Part shown: piece after piece, positions 12,301-24,115 of the stretch
Numbering within the stretch: position 1 is the stretch's first letter
Layout of the letters: every line of letters begins with the position of its first letter
NCBI GenBank assembly: GCA_002633005.1
Contig: NMRA01000059.1
Location: forward strand, 299,883 to 363,882
Length of the DNA: 64,000 nt
Direction of reading: 5' to 3'
Source: Phoronis australis
Taxonomy: Eukaryota; Phoronida; Phoronidae
Translations under genes and position numbers: made by a program
The notes under the pieces: model-generated
The model's input: the letters and a program-made list of their open reading frames with translations, nothing else
Database searches by the model: none
Told to the model about the DNA's origin: nothing

Positions 12301-15300
12301 CACACCAGTAGTCGAATCCGTCCGAATGTTGGCTCAGGCCGTCCCACTTGGGGAGAAACACATGTGCAAAATTTCATGATTATACGTCAAGGCATTTTGG
12401 AGATAGAGCAGCGGACGGACAGACGGACGGACGGAGATGACAGCATAATGCGTCCACATATAAATATGTGGGTGCATAAAAATGTAAATAATATCAGGAA
12501 TACTTCCCATGATTTTTGAATTGGAAAACCGAACATTTTGTAGGGAATTAATAAAAAAGACTTCCTAGAGCAGACAGTTTAAGACACCATTTATAAGACA
12601 AGAGCAACGCGGAGCGTTGAAATGCGCCCACAATTGCACCGCATACGGTATCCCTCTAGGGTTGTTTATTGGTACCATAAAGTGGCCAGTAGAGGGCATA
12701 CTTTGCAAAATGGAAAGGCATGGTCATTGTCTCCTCAATAGGATAGGGGCAAAATGTGAGTAATCTTCATAATACAAGCACATCCTATACACCAGTTGCT
12801 TAAAGCACCACAGAAACANNNNNNNNNNNNNNNNNNNNNNNNNNNNNNNNNNNNNNNNNNNNNNNNNNNNNNNNNNNNNNNNNNNNNNNNNNNNNNNNNN
12901 NNNNNNNNNNNNNNNNNNNNNNNNNNNNNNNNNNNNNNNNNNNNNNNNNNNNNNNNNNNNNNNNNNNNNNNNNNNNNNNNNNNNNNNNNNNNNNNNNNNN
13001 NNNNNNNNNNNNNNNNNNNNNNNNNNNNNNNNNNNNNNNNNNNNNNNNNNNNNNNNNNNNNNNNNNNNNNNNNNNNNNNNNNNNNNNNNNNNNNNNNNNN
13101 NNNNNNNNNNNNNNNNNNNNNNNNNNNNNNNNNNNNNNNNNNNNNNNNNNNNNNNNNNNNNNNNNNNNNNNNNNNNNNNNNNNNNNNNNNNNNNNNNNNN
13201 NNNNNNNNNNNNNNNNNNNNNNNNNNNNNNNNNNNNNNNNNNNNNNNNNNNNNNNNNNNNNNNNNNNNNNNNNNNNNNNNNNNNNNNNNNNNNNNNNNNN
13301 GAAAACACTAAAAATGGCCACTAGGTGGCGCAAACTATGTCGAATCCATCTGAAAACGGCAGGATAGCGTCATCTCACTACTAGGTGCCTACATACCAAA
13401 TTTCAAGAAAATCCGTTCAGGACTTTTGAAGATACAAAGGTAAGCGTAAAAAACTTAAATTGCCACTAGGGGGCACACCGGTAGTCGGATCCATCCAAAA
13501 GTTCGCACATGCCGTCCCATTAATGAATGGAACATATGTGCCAAATTTCATGAACGTATGTCAAAGGGTTTTGGAGATAGAGCAGCGGACGCCGGACGCC
13601 AGACGCCGGACGGACGCCGCCCGGACGGACGGACGGACGGACGGACAGAGATGACGGCATAATGCGTCCACATATAAATATGTGGGCGCATAAAAAGTGG
13701 TAATGAATGAGTCGGCCATCATAGTGGCACGCTCGTATACACATACCTCTCTCATGGAGTATTCCCCAGGAGCTTGGTTCAACTATCTCATGAGAGAACC
13801 CCCAGTTGAGGCCATTGTTACAATTTGATATTTTAAAGTGTTCTACTTCAAAAGACTAAAGTGCATTTCCTCAATGTCAAGGTCGCATGCTCATAAAATT
13901 GATCTTCTACTACCCCTTACCAATATAGGTCTTGATTTAAATCGCTACTAAAGAAAACAATTCAGCATTCATTGAGGCTGCTCAAACTTGAAATATGACC
14001 TGGACATTGCTGCATCTATACCCATTGGTCCATCTACACCCATTGCCTGCCGTGGAGTGAGCTTCTTCCCTATTCGTCAACACTTCAAGATATGATGACC
14101 ATAGCAATATTTTTACGGCAAATCCAAAAGTGCTTCTGAATTTTACTGTGACAGCAAATGAGCACATATAAATAGTGTTTTTACAACAAACTCAGCAAAA
14201 ATGGGAATTTTGGAATTTTAAAACATGTAGATGAACACTAAATACCCTGGCGCAACCATCATACCTTGTAGCTTCAACTAAAAGGCCTTTTACACCATGG
14301 ACTTAGAAGGGTGAACGAACAGTTTTATTCGACCACAGGAATTTTAGACATATTACGAAAAGTGGTTTGGACCAGACTAAATTTAGGACAGTACTAAAGT
14401 TATTCTAATTACGTAAGCACAATGCAAAAGGTTTAGTCTGAACAATTATTCTTGACCGTCCTGAACTATCTCCTCTCTTTATGTGAGTACAAAGTTCTTC
14501 CTGCAACTTGGCCCACATTGTGTCATCAGCGATTCATTGCAGATATGGATGGAAAGAATGACATGAGGCAGTGGGATGCAGTCATGTGAAAAAGGTGACA
14601 ATTTGTGAGTGTAGGTTATCAAGCTGATCTAAAATATGCCCCAACAATGAAGCAGTCCTCCACACTAACTCTAATGTCTAAACAGCTTCATGAAACACAT
14701 TTACATATCTCTATTCTCCAGTTTTATGGCTCTCAATAAATACAGCCTCCAGTCAGGCTACACAGTATGACACAATATATGGTTTTATTGCATTCTCAGA
14801 TAAGAGCCATTTGATTACAGAGAGGAATAATTCAGCATTCAGTTATGTGTGTATTGATCTTGGCAAGTGAGTCATGACCTTATTTCAACAGTTACATAAC
14901 AACAAGATAGTGACATCCTCAAAGAGCATGCATAAGGCAGTTTCAGGACTTACAAAGATTTTATTTTCTCCTACCTTTTAATCAAACTTCGACTTCAGCG
15001 TGTTGAAGACACTGACAGAAAGGGGTCAAATACTTTCAAAATCACAGTTTTAAAAACTGCACAGCATCTTGGTGTTAAAACACAATTTAGATGTTAGCAC
15101 AGTAGAAAGTAGAAACAGTCAAATGTGGCAACAATTGAAAGGAGAAGGGGACTTCATTGCACAGTTAGTTCCTCTACTGAATTGTGGTCAGAGAGAAGTT
15201 AAAAAAATGTGTCTAGTACCATTATGGAGAATATGATGTTATGGTCACTGTGTGACAATATGTCCAGTCTCCCAGTTTGTTCTTCTACCCAGTAGTGGTC

Positions 15301-18300
15301 AGGGAGAAGTTGTTATGAAAATGTGTCCAGTCCAATCATGGAGAATATGATGAGCCTGGTCACTGTTACATACAGGGCCATGATATACTAAGCACTTGTT
15401 AATGCCACTAAAAAGGAGGGAAGGATTTTCCAAGCAGAATATTATTCACAATACGGTTCTTCTGTGCAGCGTTCAAATTATTTCCTGAGGTGTTTTAGTT
15501 GGACATAAGCCTTGTTGCAAGGATATCGTTGAAGCATCACTGAAATAAATTTGTTTCAGTTATTTTCAACATGGTGAAGGCTTGGAAAAATTCATAGGTT
15601 GCGCTTGCATATAGTAACCACCAGTATCAGAGTAGATACATCCTAACTTAACATTGTCTTTAATTTATGACACCATTAATGAAACATTCCTTGAAAACCA
15701 CACTACTAACCCAGGTAAGTGCATGACTGTAGAGATACAGACCACTAACCTACATTTCTCAGAGAGGGCCAGTTCATTTAAAGTGGCTACAAAACCCCAT
15801 TCTGTTCAAGAAACTAACTTTTGATTTAGACCAGTTACCATCATAACATTGATCTCAACTTATTTATTCCCCACTCATATGCTGAGGGATTTCAGCATTT
15901 GAAAACAATAATGACACTTTGTTATTCCTTGAGACTCCCTGCAAATAGTGACATGTCATGAGAAGACAATTTGTCGACCTTGGCTTCAACCGTGCTTTCT
16001 AAGTCCTGAAATTATCTTCCATGTCACCCAGGAACAGTTTGAGACCAATTTCAATAAATATGGCAAGTGCTAAGCAGTCCAAACCAAAAGTTGATTTTTG
16101 TGACGGAAGTTGTGTTTACAGTCGCTAAATAGCAGATCTCACAGAATTAATGAAATAATGAAAACACTTATTATTGCAAAAATGACAAGTGGATGCACAT
16201 TTAACAACAGCAGACAACAGTTCAAACACCAATGAATAAAGGTCAAGCAATAAAACTGTGTGCCTTCTTGCAAAACTAACAATGTATAACCAGTCCACAA
16301 TGGTGAAGATAGCCTCCGGCTCTCTATATTAGCCATTAAACGTGATAAAATCACAACTGTCAATTCAATCAATGCACAAAAAAAAAAACCACCAACCAGC
16401 AGGGGAGGCGACTGTTTGTTTTCCCACTTCATCAAGAGATCTGGTTTCTCTTGAGTGTTTTGATAGCATTTTTTATCTAATAATCGCATTCCCTTGTGAC
16501 CTGTGAGAGCCGAGCCAAAGCCTCAAGCTTAGAACTGCAAAGTGCTGCGACTAGGCTTAATTCACACATCACATCTAACCTCCAGAGTTCAAACAGTGAA
16601 GGGATTTTGACTAAGCCCATAGGAAAAAAACAATTGTATGACTTTAATTAAGGTGGCCTTGATGATCATGTTACCGTGGCATCAACTTTATTCGCAGGTT
16701 ATGAATAATGAGCCATATGAGTCCATGACTAGTGAAAACCACAGCCAGTTAACAACCAGCGACAGAGATAATATGTCAGTCTAGACCTGTCAGATGGCTC
16801 TGGGTTATCAGCTTGACTCCAGGTCACAAAAAAGGTTGGTAAAGCTGATACGGGAAACATGTCTTTTGAGGTCAATTCGACTGGAATTCATTTCGGATTA
16901 TAAATGCAAAGAAATACACAGGCAAATCGCGCCCAGATAATTTTAGGAGTAGTTTAAAAAACACCATGTAAAATATGACACGGCAGATAAAAGCTAACGT
17001 TCTGCAGAGGGTGCATGTTTGTGAAGGACATCTCACTCAGTTATCTTATATTCATGCTTCATTTACTGTGCAGTCAGCTGAGATGAGTATTATCACACAA
17101 CTCAGTGTGCTCTTCCTGGATTCAATACACAACTTCTCAACCATTGCAGGATTCAAGCTTTAGTGAGTTTATCTAGAGCTTATTATAATTCAATGTTAAC
17201 AAGAGGTTACACAAAGAACCTTGCACCACTTGTTCAAAGGTAGACTACAATGTACAAAATAACGAGTAACCCATGCTTGCATAGCAGTGGCATCAAATTT
17301 ATCCAATGTTTATTGTATTTTTAAAAATAAAAAATTTATCGACGACTTTCAGTTTCTTGCAACACTAGGAAAGCACTGACAACCATTTCCATTACTTTAA
17401 GTAAAGTTACGCAATTAAAATGTTCAGTCTACAAAAAAGTAGTGGTTGATGACTCATTGACGCCTAGGTATAAATTTGAACACAGCAGAGGCGCCCTCTA
17501 GCCACAAGAAGAAGCAATGTGCAGACAGAAAGATGGCAGACCTTGCTACAAATGGTGGTCTCTTCTTGACACTCGTGTCAACAAGAAATGTTTTTGAAGA
17601 AAGGCACAATGTTCTATTTTCACTGCTGTTATGAAACATACCAATGGGCTCATGAACTAAAATAGCACCAACAGGTGAAGATCGTCTTTGAAAATACAGA
17701 AATGTTGGTAAATAGTTTGAATGGAGTATTTGAATACATCCACTCAGTAGTGAACAGTACATGCATCATCGGTCACTTTAGTGGTCATTGTTTGTAATTA
17801 CTAGAGGTAAAGGTTTGGTTTAAACAAAATTTAGCCCACATTATGTTCCTGTCACTGTAAATACAGAAAGGTTATGCAGAGGGCACAAAACACGAACTAT
17901 TCACAGCTCAGTCCAAAACAACTAGAAAAGGTTGTATTGAGAGTATAAATCCATCAAAAATATTTCAAATAAGCCACATTTTTGCTCGCAAAGTTATGCA
18001 AAACGTTGTTCCGAAAGTGATTACGCAGTCGCATTCCCACAAGCATCAGATCAGCCAATAAATCGCTCCTCAACAAGCCAAAATCACGTTGGTCAAAACA
18101 ATCTAGTCAGGGCGCCACACTGGAATTTGAAACTGCGGGTCAGTATAACTGGAGAACGTTTGCTCTATGCTGACTTCTCTATATAGATGTTAACACAACA
18201 TTAACGGTTATTAATTTGTATTTTGTTCACAATCAATTTACGTGCCAGTGGTAAACAATTTCTGTTCAAAATACAACAGCACGATTTGTATGTTCACAAA

Positions 18301-20776
18301 TTTGTTGGCCTGTTCTCTTATCTGAGACTTTCCTTGTCTATTCACTCATAGCTAGGCCTACATACTACTTTGCACTGGACGAATGACAAAGGTCAAGGCT
18401 GAATGGAACAACATTGGTAATGCATAAGTGATTTTTGATTGTTCTGCGAACGCTCTTACTCTTCCTGCTTTCACAAAGTGTCCGCCATATTAAGTGACAC
18501 AAAGTTGAACATGCTCGACTTCACTGCAACATGTCTGCCGACACCTGCACCACGTTGCAAAACATGCTGCAGAGTCGTTCACATGTGCACTTTGGATGTC
18601 GGCTGACGTTTTGCATAATTTTTGGCCGACAATGTCGCTCGCCTGAAACAGGCTTTAGTAATGTTTGAGCTCACTCAACAGTACACCAAGAACCTGTCAC
18701 ACAAGACATTCCTGGGGAAGACACGCCTGGAAATATTACTTACCTTGTTCATCCTGAAGTCTCTTGATATGAGTGAACGCTTCCTCAGCAGCGGCCATAA
18801 GTCGGGCTCGTCTCTTCCTGACGCGCCGCTCGTATTCTTGCTCCTCATAGAATCGCTCATTATGACTGACATCTCGCCGCCTCGCAGCTGCCGCAAATAT
18901 ACCACGGGCCTTGCTGTGTGGCGTCTGGGTAGAAACACCATCGACATCATAAACTTTGAATGAGTTCATTTTTGCAGACTTACGACTCCCAATATTTTCT
19001 AAGTAAGGGTTATAGGCACTGAAATCTCGGTAATAGTGCTTGAGACACTCCACTGCAGCTCGCTGTATACTTAACATGCCCATGTTGTATGAACGTGTTT
19101 CACCATCAGGAGAACGCACTATCTTTACTGTAAACTGACACTGGAGCTGGCGAATCTCCAGCAAGATGACTGCAATATAATGGATGAAAAGCAACGCATC
19201 AACAAGTGACACAGCAAACTGGACAATGGTCTTGTATTGTGTCTCCTTCTTGAAGAAGATGCGCACTCCATAGAACAGCCAGAAGGAGAACGTTAGGACG
19301 AAGACGAGGAAGAGAATGAGTGCACGGAAAATGAAAACACGTGGCATTGTGGCCTCCAGGCGCCGGAAGAACAGCGCCCACGTCCCGATGAGAAGAATCA
19401 ACAGTTTGAAGGCAAAACTGATGAGAAGTCCCTCACAGCTGGCTTCACACTCCCCTGTCTTCCAGTCTGCAAGACCGACTTTAGGTAATACTACCATGGC
19501 AATGGGTGACAGGAAGGCGAGGGCAGCCAAGATGGCCGACACCACAGTGCCGACATAACGTGTACAGTCAAAGCCCATCGACTCTTCCATGTCTTTTGTG
19601 AATCGGCTCATGTCCACATCATTGACAGTAAAGTCAGTAACACTAGTGTTGCCTGTGATAGCTGACTCAGCGCCCCAGTTGTCATCCTGCGGCAGGATCT
19701 GTACCTCAATACGTTCATCCTCACCCATTGTGTCATCACCTGTGAAAGAAACACATCAAGTTTCATATGTATTGTACAATAATATCGGTCATAATTAGAG
19801 TTGGACCCTTATGTTTGACATTTGGAATCCGTCACATTTAGAGTTACTCATATGTTTGATTCATGATATCTTGGGCTCATATGTTCAGTGTTCTTCAGTG
19901 GTAGACTCATATGTTCAACGTTCTTTAGAAGTAGACTCATATGTTCAACATTCTTTAGAGGTAGACTCGTATGTTCAACGTTCTTTAGAAGTAGACTCAT
20001 ATGTTCAACATTCTGTAGAGGTAGACTCATATGTTCAATATTCTTTAGAGGTTTAAAACTCACATGTTTGATATACATTATCAGCCATATTTAGAGCTGC
20101 AGTCTTATGGTTGACAAAAAGTATCAGCCATATTCATACATAACCACAGTATCATCCAATCAAATAGACGTGAACTCAATATATTAATAGAGGCTACGAG
20201 CCATAATTAAAGTTGGGAAAAAGTGAAATAGCATCTCGGTGAAACATTAAGGTTATGTATGACCTTATCAACCTGAGCCAAATACCAAAAATCGATAGAA
20301 TTTAACTCAGGAAATGTACATAATTTATGAAAGCAAAAAGCGTGTAAAATTTTATTTTTGATTTTATTCCAGTCATGCTGGCCTGACAAAAAATTGGAAC
20401 AATTTAAAACACTTCCTAAGAACTGTGTAAAGCATAGTGTCTGAAAGTATCAAATGAATAAAGGCAACCATTTCTGAGACATGATGTGCTGAAGTTTGCT
20501 AAATTAAGTCATCTTTCTATTTTCCATTCCAAACTTTTCACTATGTTCCAAATTGGACCTTAAATTACAATTTCTTGAACTGACAATTTTTCAATCAAAT
20601 CTAACAAGAACCAAAAAGCGACACCTACCTGGAGACTTGATAGTTACAGACCGATCATCACGGTCATGGTCACGTCCTCGACTGCGTCGGCCATGATGGC
20701 GCCGGTGTCCATGACTGCGGTGCGACCGCTCGGACCTCTCACTGCGCCCAGACAAGACAGACTCCGCACCGTCCAT
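8919..20776 (-). CDS. Vangl: Van Gogh-like planar cell polarity protein (complete, three coding exons)
   Basis: Coding exons, in transcript order, are 20629-20776, 18744-19739 and 8919-9346 (148+996+428 nt = 523 aa plus stop), joined at phase 1 both times. Vangl is a four-pass membrane protein of the core planar cell polarity complex. It sits at the plasma membrane on one side of the cell, opposite Frizzled, and recruits Prickle and Dishevelled through its cytoplasmic tail. Visible hallmarks are a Ser/Arg/His-rich N-terminus, the GEDERIEVQILPQDDNWG block, four hydrophobic segments (about 113-134, 154-174, 184-206, 223-244), a YYRDF sorting-type motif at 285-289, a charged helical stretch at about 340-380, and the C-terminal PDZ ligand ETSV. 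The length matches the family (about 520-530 aa). A non-coding 5' exon must lie further up, because an acceptor precedes the start codon. Assignment is close to certain; the first exon and promoter are not located. Confidence 0.96.
10162..10263. repeat. 36-bp direct repeat pair in a Vangl intron
   Basis: The block beginning gtgttgcatcaccagccaga occurs at 10162-10197 and again at about 10228-10263, identical over 36 bp and separated by about 30 bp. The GC-richer surroundings (10076-10270) differ from the rest of the intron and may be part of an old inserted element that I cannot name. Confidence 0.7.
10827..12478 (-). mobile_element. modular ~147-bp-unit repeat, copy A (CTCF-like sites)
   Basis: Begins acaaaagcaacacggagcgt and ends at the palindromic end ccacatataaatatgtgg-gtgcat, preceded by a (gacg)n tract. 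The inside is a series of units opening with gccactaggnggc-type boxes. Clear boxes lie at about 11141, 11289, 11569, 11720, 11994, 12143 and 12288, with degenerate ones at about 10911, 11025 and 11436. Units cycle through three flavours (ATGGCCACTAGGTGGCGCAA, TTGCCACTAGGGGGCAC, CTGCCACTAGGAGGCGCC), giving a higher-order period of about 440 bp. No transposase frame. Strand is set relative to copies C and D. Confidence 0.85.
12597..13692 (-). mobile_element. modular repeat, copy B (interrupted by assembly gap)
   Basis: Starts acaagagcaacgcggagcgt, the same end as copy A, and finishes with the palindromic end (ccacatataaatatgtgggc). Inside are the boxes ATGGCCACTAGGTGGCGCAA (13315) and TTGCCACTAGGGGGCACACC (13461). 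A (ggac)n tract follows (13600-13650). The middle is replaced by N. Copies A and B stand in tandem, 120 bp apart. Confidence 0.85.
12819..13300. other. assembly gap (482 N)
   Basis: A run of N inside copy B of the modular repeat. Reading frames that span it are artefacts. The gap most likely reflects the difficulty of assembling near-identical ~147-bp units. Confidence 0.99.
13693..18743. other. Vangl intron 2, unique part; no other gene recognised
   Basis: About 5 kb of AT-rich intron. A diverged 40-80 bp duplicate (gagaagtt..aaaatgtgtc.agt.c.atcatggagaatatgatg) occurs at about 15190-15240 and 15300-15350. Frames on the minus strand at 16139-16489 and 17454-17762 show no recognisable domain or repeat of codon bias, and I treat them as chance. 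Confidence 0.45.
18744..19739 (-). CDS. Vangl: Vangl coding exon 2 (membrane core and proximal tail)
   Basis: A single 996-nt exon carries residues 50-382: the conserved IEVQILPQDDNWG block, all four membrane segments, and the proximal C-terminal cytoplasmic region up to DEQG. Acceptor tttcacag|GTGATG; donor AACAAG|GTAAGT. In vertebrate VANGL genes this region is split over several exons, so the gene is compact here. Confidence 0.95.
19868..20048. repeat. 30-bp minisatellite in Vangl intron 1
   Basis: Six copies of a 30-bp unit (tcatatgttcaacgttcttt followed by agaagtagac) with small changes. Because 30 is divisible by three it leaves open frames on both strands; these are not genes. It lies 130 bp upstream of the acceptor of Vangl coding exon 2. 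Confidence 0.93.
20629..20776 (-). CDS. Vangl: Vangl coding exon 1 (N-terminus)
   Basis: Encodes residues 1-49 plus the first base of Gly50. The segment SGRSERSERSHRSHG followed by an Arg/His-rich run is the N-terminal Ser cluster that in other Vangl proteins is phosphorylated in response to Wnt. The donor is CCAG|GTAGGT. The exon itself begins at 20798 after the acceptor aattttcag, leaving 22 bases of 5'UTR before the ATG, so at least one upstream non-coding exon is expected. Confidence 0.93.
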
Positions 20777-21054
20777 CTTGTCAACTGTGCCACATTACCT
20801 GAAAATTAAACGCTTTGTAATATAGTGTGCCACAAATGACAACTTAATACAGAAAACCTTAGGTGGTCGATGCACTACTACTTAATGTTGATGAGAGGAT
20901 GGTGTATTTGAGTGAACATATAGGACACTAGCAAATATCAGAAATGCCATCACTGAAGTGACTGGTCAGAAAGGGTGCCATGTTGAATTTTAAAAGAAAA
21001 TTATTCATTCACAAAATTATGTTCCAAGCTGCTTTAGCACCTTCACAGGGCTTC

Positions 21055-21252
21055 AAATTGATGAATTCTAACACTCTCCAAGAAATTGTTGAATTCTAAC
21101 ACTCTCCAAGAAATTGTTGAATTCTAACACTCTCCAAGAACTTGTTGAATTCTAACACTCTCCAAGAAATTGTTGAATTCTAACACTCTCCAAGAAATTG
21201 TAGAATTCTAACACTCTCCGAGAAATTGTTGAATTCTAACACTCTCCAACAA
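21055..21252. repeat. 28-bp minisatellite upstream of Vangl exon 1
   Basis: Seven copies of a 28-bp unit containing gaattctaacactctccaag and then aaattgtt, with few substitutions. Present in the intron or 5' region of Vangl. Confidence 0.93.
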
Positions 21253-23374
21253 ATTTTCTAAGGCATAAACTGGTGTGCACTCTGTATGGAAATCTTACAA
21301 GTTAGCAGCTCGATCTTGCATTTTATTGGACAGCAAGATGTTGAATTATGGGGGAAAGTTTACTATTTCCGCAATATTTCCCATTGCAAGTGCTTCCCAA
21401 CTGACTAACGTTACAAAAGACATCACAAACCCTCTACCTTGCAGGTGGTCAGCCAAAAGCTCTCAACACTAATAGTGGGTCCATTGAACTGAAAGCTTTC
21501 TTAAAATCAACACAAAACAATGCCTGAAATACCAAACATTTGCAACCACACTGAAAGGCCCATGTAGACCAGTACAGACATGTTAATACATAGTTACCTT
21601 CTTGTTAACCTCCAGTTCCCACACAAGTCATTGTGACCAAGAACAACTGGATAGGAGTGTATGAAGGGTAAATAACCAGCTCAATGCAATCAGTGAGAGT
21701 GGTCTATAATGGCATATTGTTTGACATAGAATGGTTTGGACAAACAGCTCAACAATGATTTGTGAAAAGTTAAGATGCCATAGTGTAATGATACCCCCCA
21801 CCCCCCTCTCAGTAGTAACACTTATCACCAGGTATGAGGCCTTTCATTCATCTAATTTTGCTGCATTATCACGGATAGTATGAAATAGGGTGTCTAAGCA
21901 TAAAAGAAATGTCTGTGACTGCACTGTAAAACTGGGATGCAGACAACCATTGTACAAGTTGCCTTGTGGATAAAATGAAGAGGCGCCACTTGAAACTAAC
22001 GTAACACTTTGGGCCACCTTACTGAAGCACAGTAGTGTTACGTGTGATCATGGTGGCCCTCAGCATCTGGCCATGTGGAAAGAGGTGATGCCAAGCAAGA
22101 CTGTCTCCCCCTGCAATACTTCAACCTTGATACACATGACAAGCTTGTCTGGTGAACTTGATTACAGCTGTGATTGCCTGTCAGGTTATTTCCTCTGTGG
22201 ACCTATCAAGTTGAACCACTTCCAAGCACAAAACCTTTCATGCCCCCTACATAACGTAGTCGACAGAAGGAGAAAAATAGAGTTGCCAGATCTCAGTCAG
22301 CATATTCAACCAACAGAGCACGACATCTCAACTCTCATAGGTTGTTATTCTGAAGTTAAATTGAAATGGACAGTCTAAGTGCTGTCCACACTATGAGTTA
22401 TTCTACAACAAGTTACTCCTGGATGATATTTGTGCTGGTCCAACTTGACACATAAGTGACAACTTAACATTCATCATACCAGGGCTCTATTATGAAACAT
22501 GCCAGTTGCTAATGTGACATTAGATTTTGTTTGGAAACACATGCAATTTCCACACCCCAATAGTTCTAGGATAACCAACAGTGTGGACATTGACAGGAGA
22601 GAACAGAACTCACAAAAAATTATAGCACACTCAAGAACTAAGAAGCCACTGGTAATGTGGTCTTGTCTTGCAATGATATTCCTGGAGTGCACCTTTGCAC
22701 CAGTGCGCCTAATGGCATATCTTTCACAAAAAGACAAGATTCTAGTCATGTTACAGCCAGTCAGATAAAACATGACTGTTCTTATTTCGACTGCCCTTGG
22801 GGTTTCTGTGTCATATATTACCACTTTAATTACAATAAGTCGGTTGGGCACAGATTTTTAAAAAAGGCACACTTTTTATCATCAGCTGCGCCCGAAGGCT
22901 ACAGGTTCAAACCCGGTCAAAATATCCCTGGTCTTGTCGAAAATGCACAGACCTGAGGCAAAACTGGGATAGGAGACAAATGGAATACAGTCAATACAGA
23001 GGTGTCACATTAACACCCAGACTGACACATTTAAAAGTTAGTTATAACAGAAGCAGACAGATGGAGACACTAGAATAACATAAGACATAACCTTTTAGAA
23101 TAACATTTACCTAGCCTGAACATTTACCTAGACTGAACATGTCCAACAAAGCACATGGTGCCCTAGGCTGGCTCAAGTTCAATGCAGTAGCAGTGAGGTA
23201 TTTGAAGACAGGTGCAGGTGATGCAGAACTCAGTCCAACACCTGGACTGGGAATGGGGGAGATAGGGGTATAAGGTGAGGGAGATATTTACCTTAACATA
23301 ACAGATGAGCCAAACCTATATCATATTGTAAACTCAACTCAAGTCACACTGGAGCATGGGAGTTGAATATCAAA
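21253..23374. other. Vangl upstream region; no gene recognised
   Basis: No frame with convincing protein character and no RNA gene. A possible B-box-like stretch (ggttcaaacccgg, 22907-22919) stands alone without a matching A box at the right distance. Non-coding 5' exons of Vangl may be hidden here or further up. Confidence 0.4.
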
Positions 23375-24115
23375 CTGAGAGAAACAGAGTCCGGTGATAA
23401 CAGCCTAGATCAGTACTTGAATATCAGACATAGTCCAATGACACCAGCCTAGAGTAGAGTCCAGTTTAGATATCAACTTTTGGCCAGGCGTATTTGACAT
23501 GGAGCAAACTGATCGGTGTCAAGCGTCCGTTTACACACACAACTCACTAACTGTGGCAAGACGGATATTGTAGGCTGGAGAGTGGATCGCACATGCGCAG
23601 GTTTCCAAATGACGGGAGTTGATGAGACAGAGAACCTGTATTTAGGTAATTACACAAGTGCAGTAGAGATGATCCTTTCCGCGCTTAGACACATAATTGA
23701 CACGTAGGAAGTTGTTCTAGAGCAACTTGCTCTACCTCACAAATGGGTGGCAAAAGTTGTCGCCGTGGTGTCAATTTGCTCCGTGTCAGTGCTGTTTACA
23801 CACTGGAACAACTCATTCCGTGTCAGCTGATTCGCGTCAACTTCAGTAGTATTAACGGCACTTTGTACTTGAATATCGGACTGAGTCAAACAGAGTCCTG
23901 TGATAACAGCTTAGAGTAGTACTTGAATATCAGACAGTCGAACAGAGTTCAGTGATAACAGCCAAGATAGAATAACAGACTGAGTCAAACAGAGTCCTGT
24001 GATAACAGCCTAGATTAGTACTTGAATATCAGACTAAATCAGAGTCCAGTGAGAACAGCCTACAGTACCGTCCTACTTGAATATCAGACTGAGTAAAACA
24101 AAGTCCAGTGATAGG
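23375..24115. repeat. diverged ~60-65-bp tandem repeats around an insert
   Basis: Phrases such as cttgaatatcagactgag, aaacagagtcctgtgataac and agcctagattagtac recur in order at 23380-23470 and again several times at 23865-24115. The sequence between (about 23480-23860) is unrelated, which suggests an insertion into an old tandem array. Confidence 0.7.

Noticed and set aside
10827-12478. Copy A as a Helitron
   Set aside because: It has a terminal hairpin, but no CTRR after it and no TC start. Left as an unclassified element.
12724-13333. Long frames of unknown residues
   Set aside because: Artefact of reading through the N gap.
16139-17762. Frames of 100-116 codons in the Vangl intron
   Set aside because: No domain, no continuation through splice sites, and composition equal to the surrounding intron.
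22880-22960. Second tRNA-derived SINE
   Set aside because: Only a B-box-like word is present. No A box at the expected distance and no cloverleaf.
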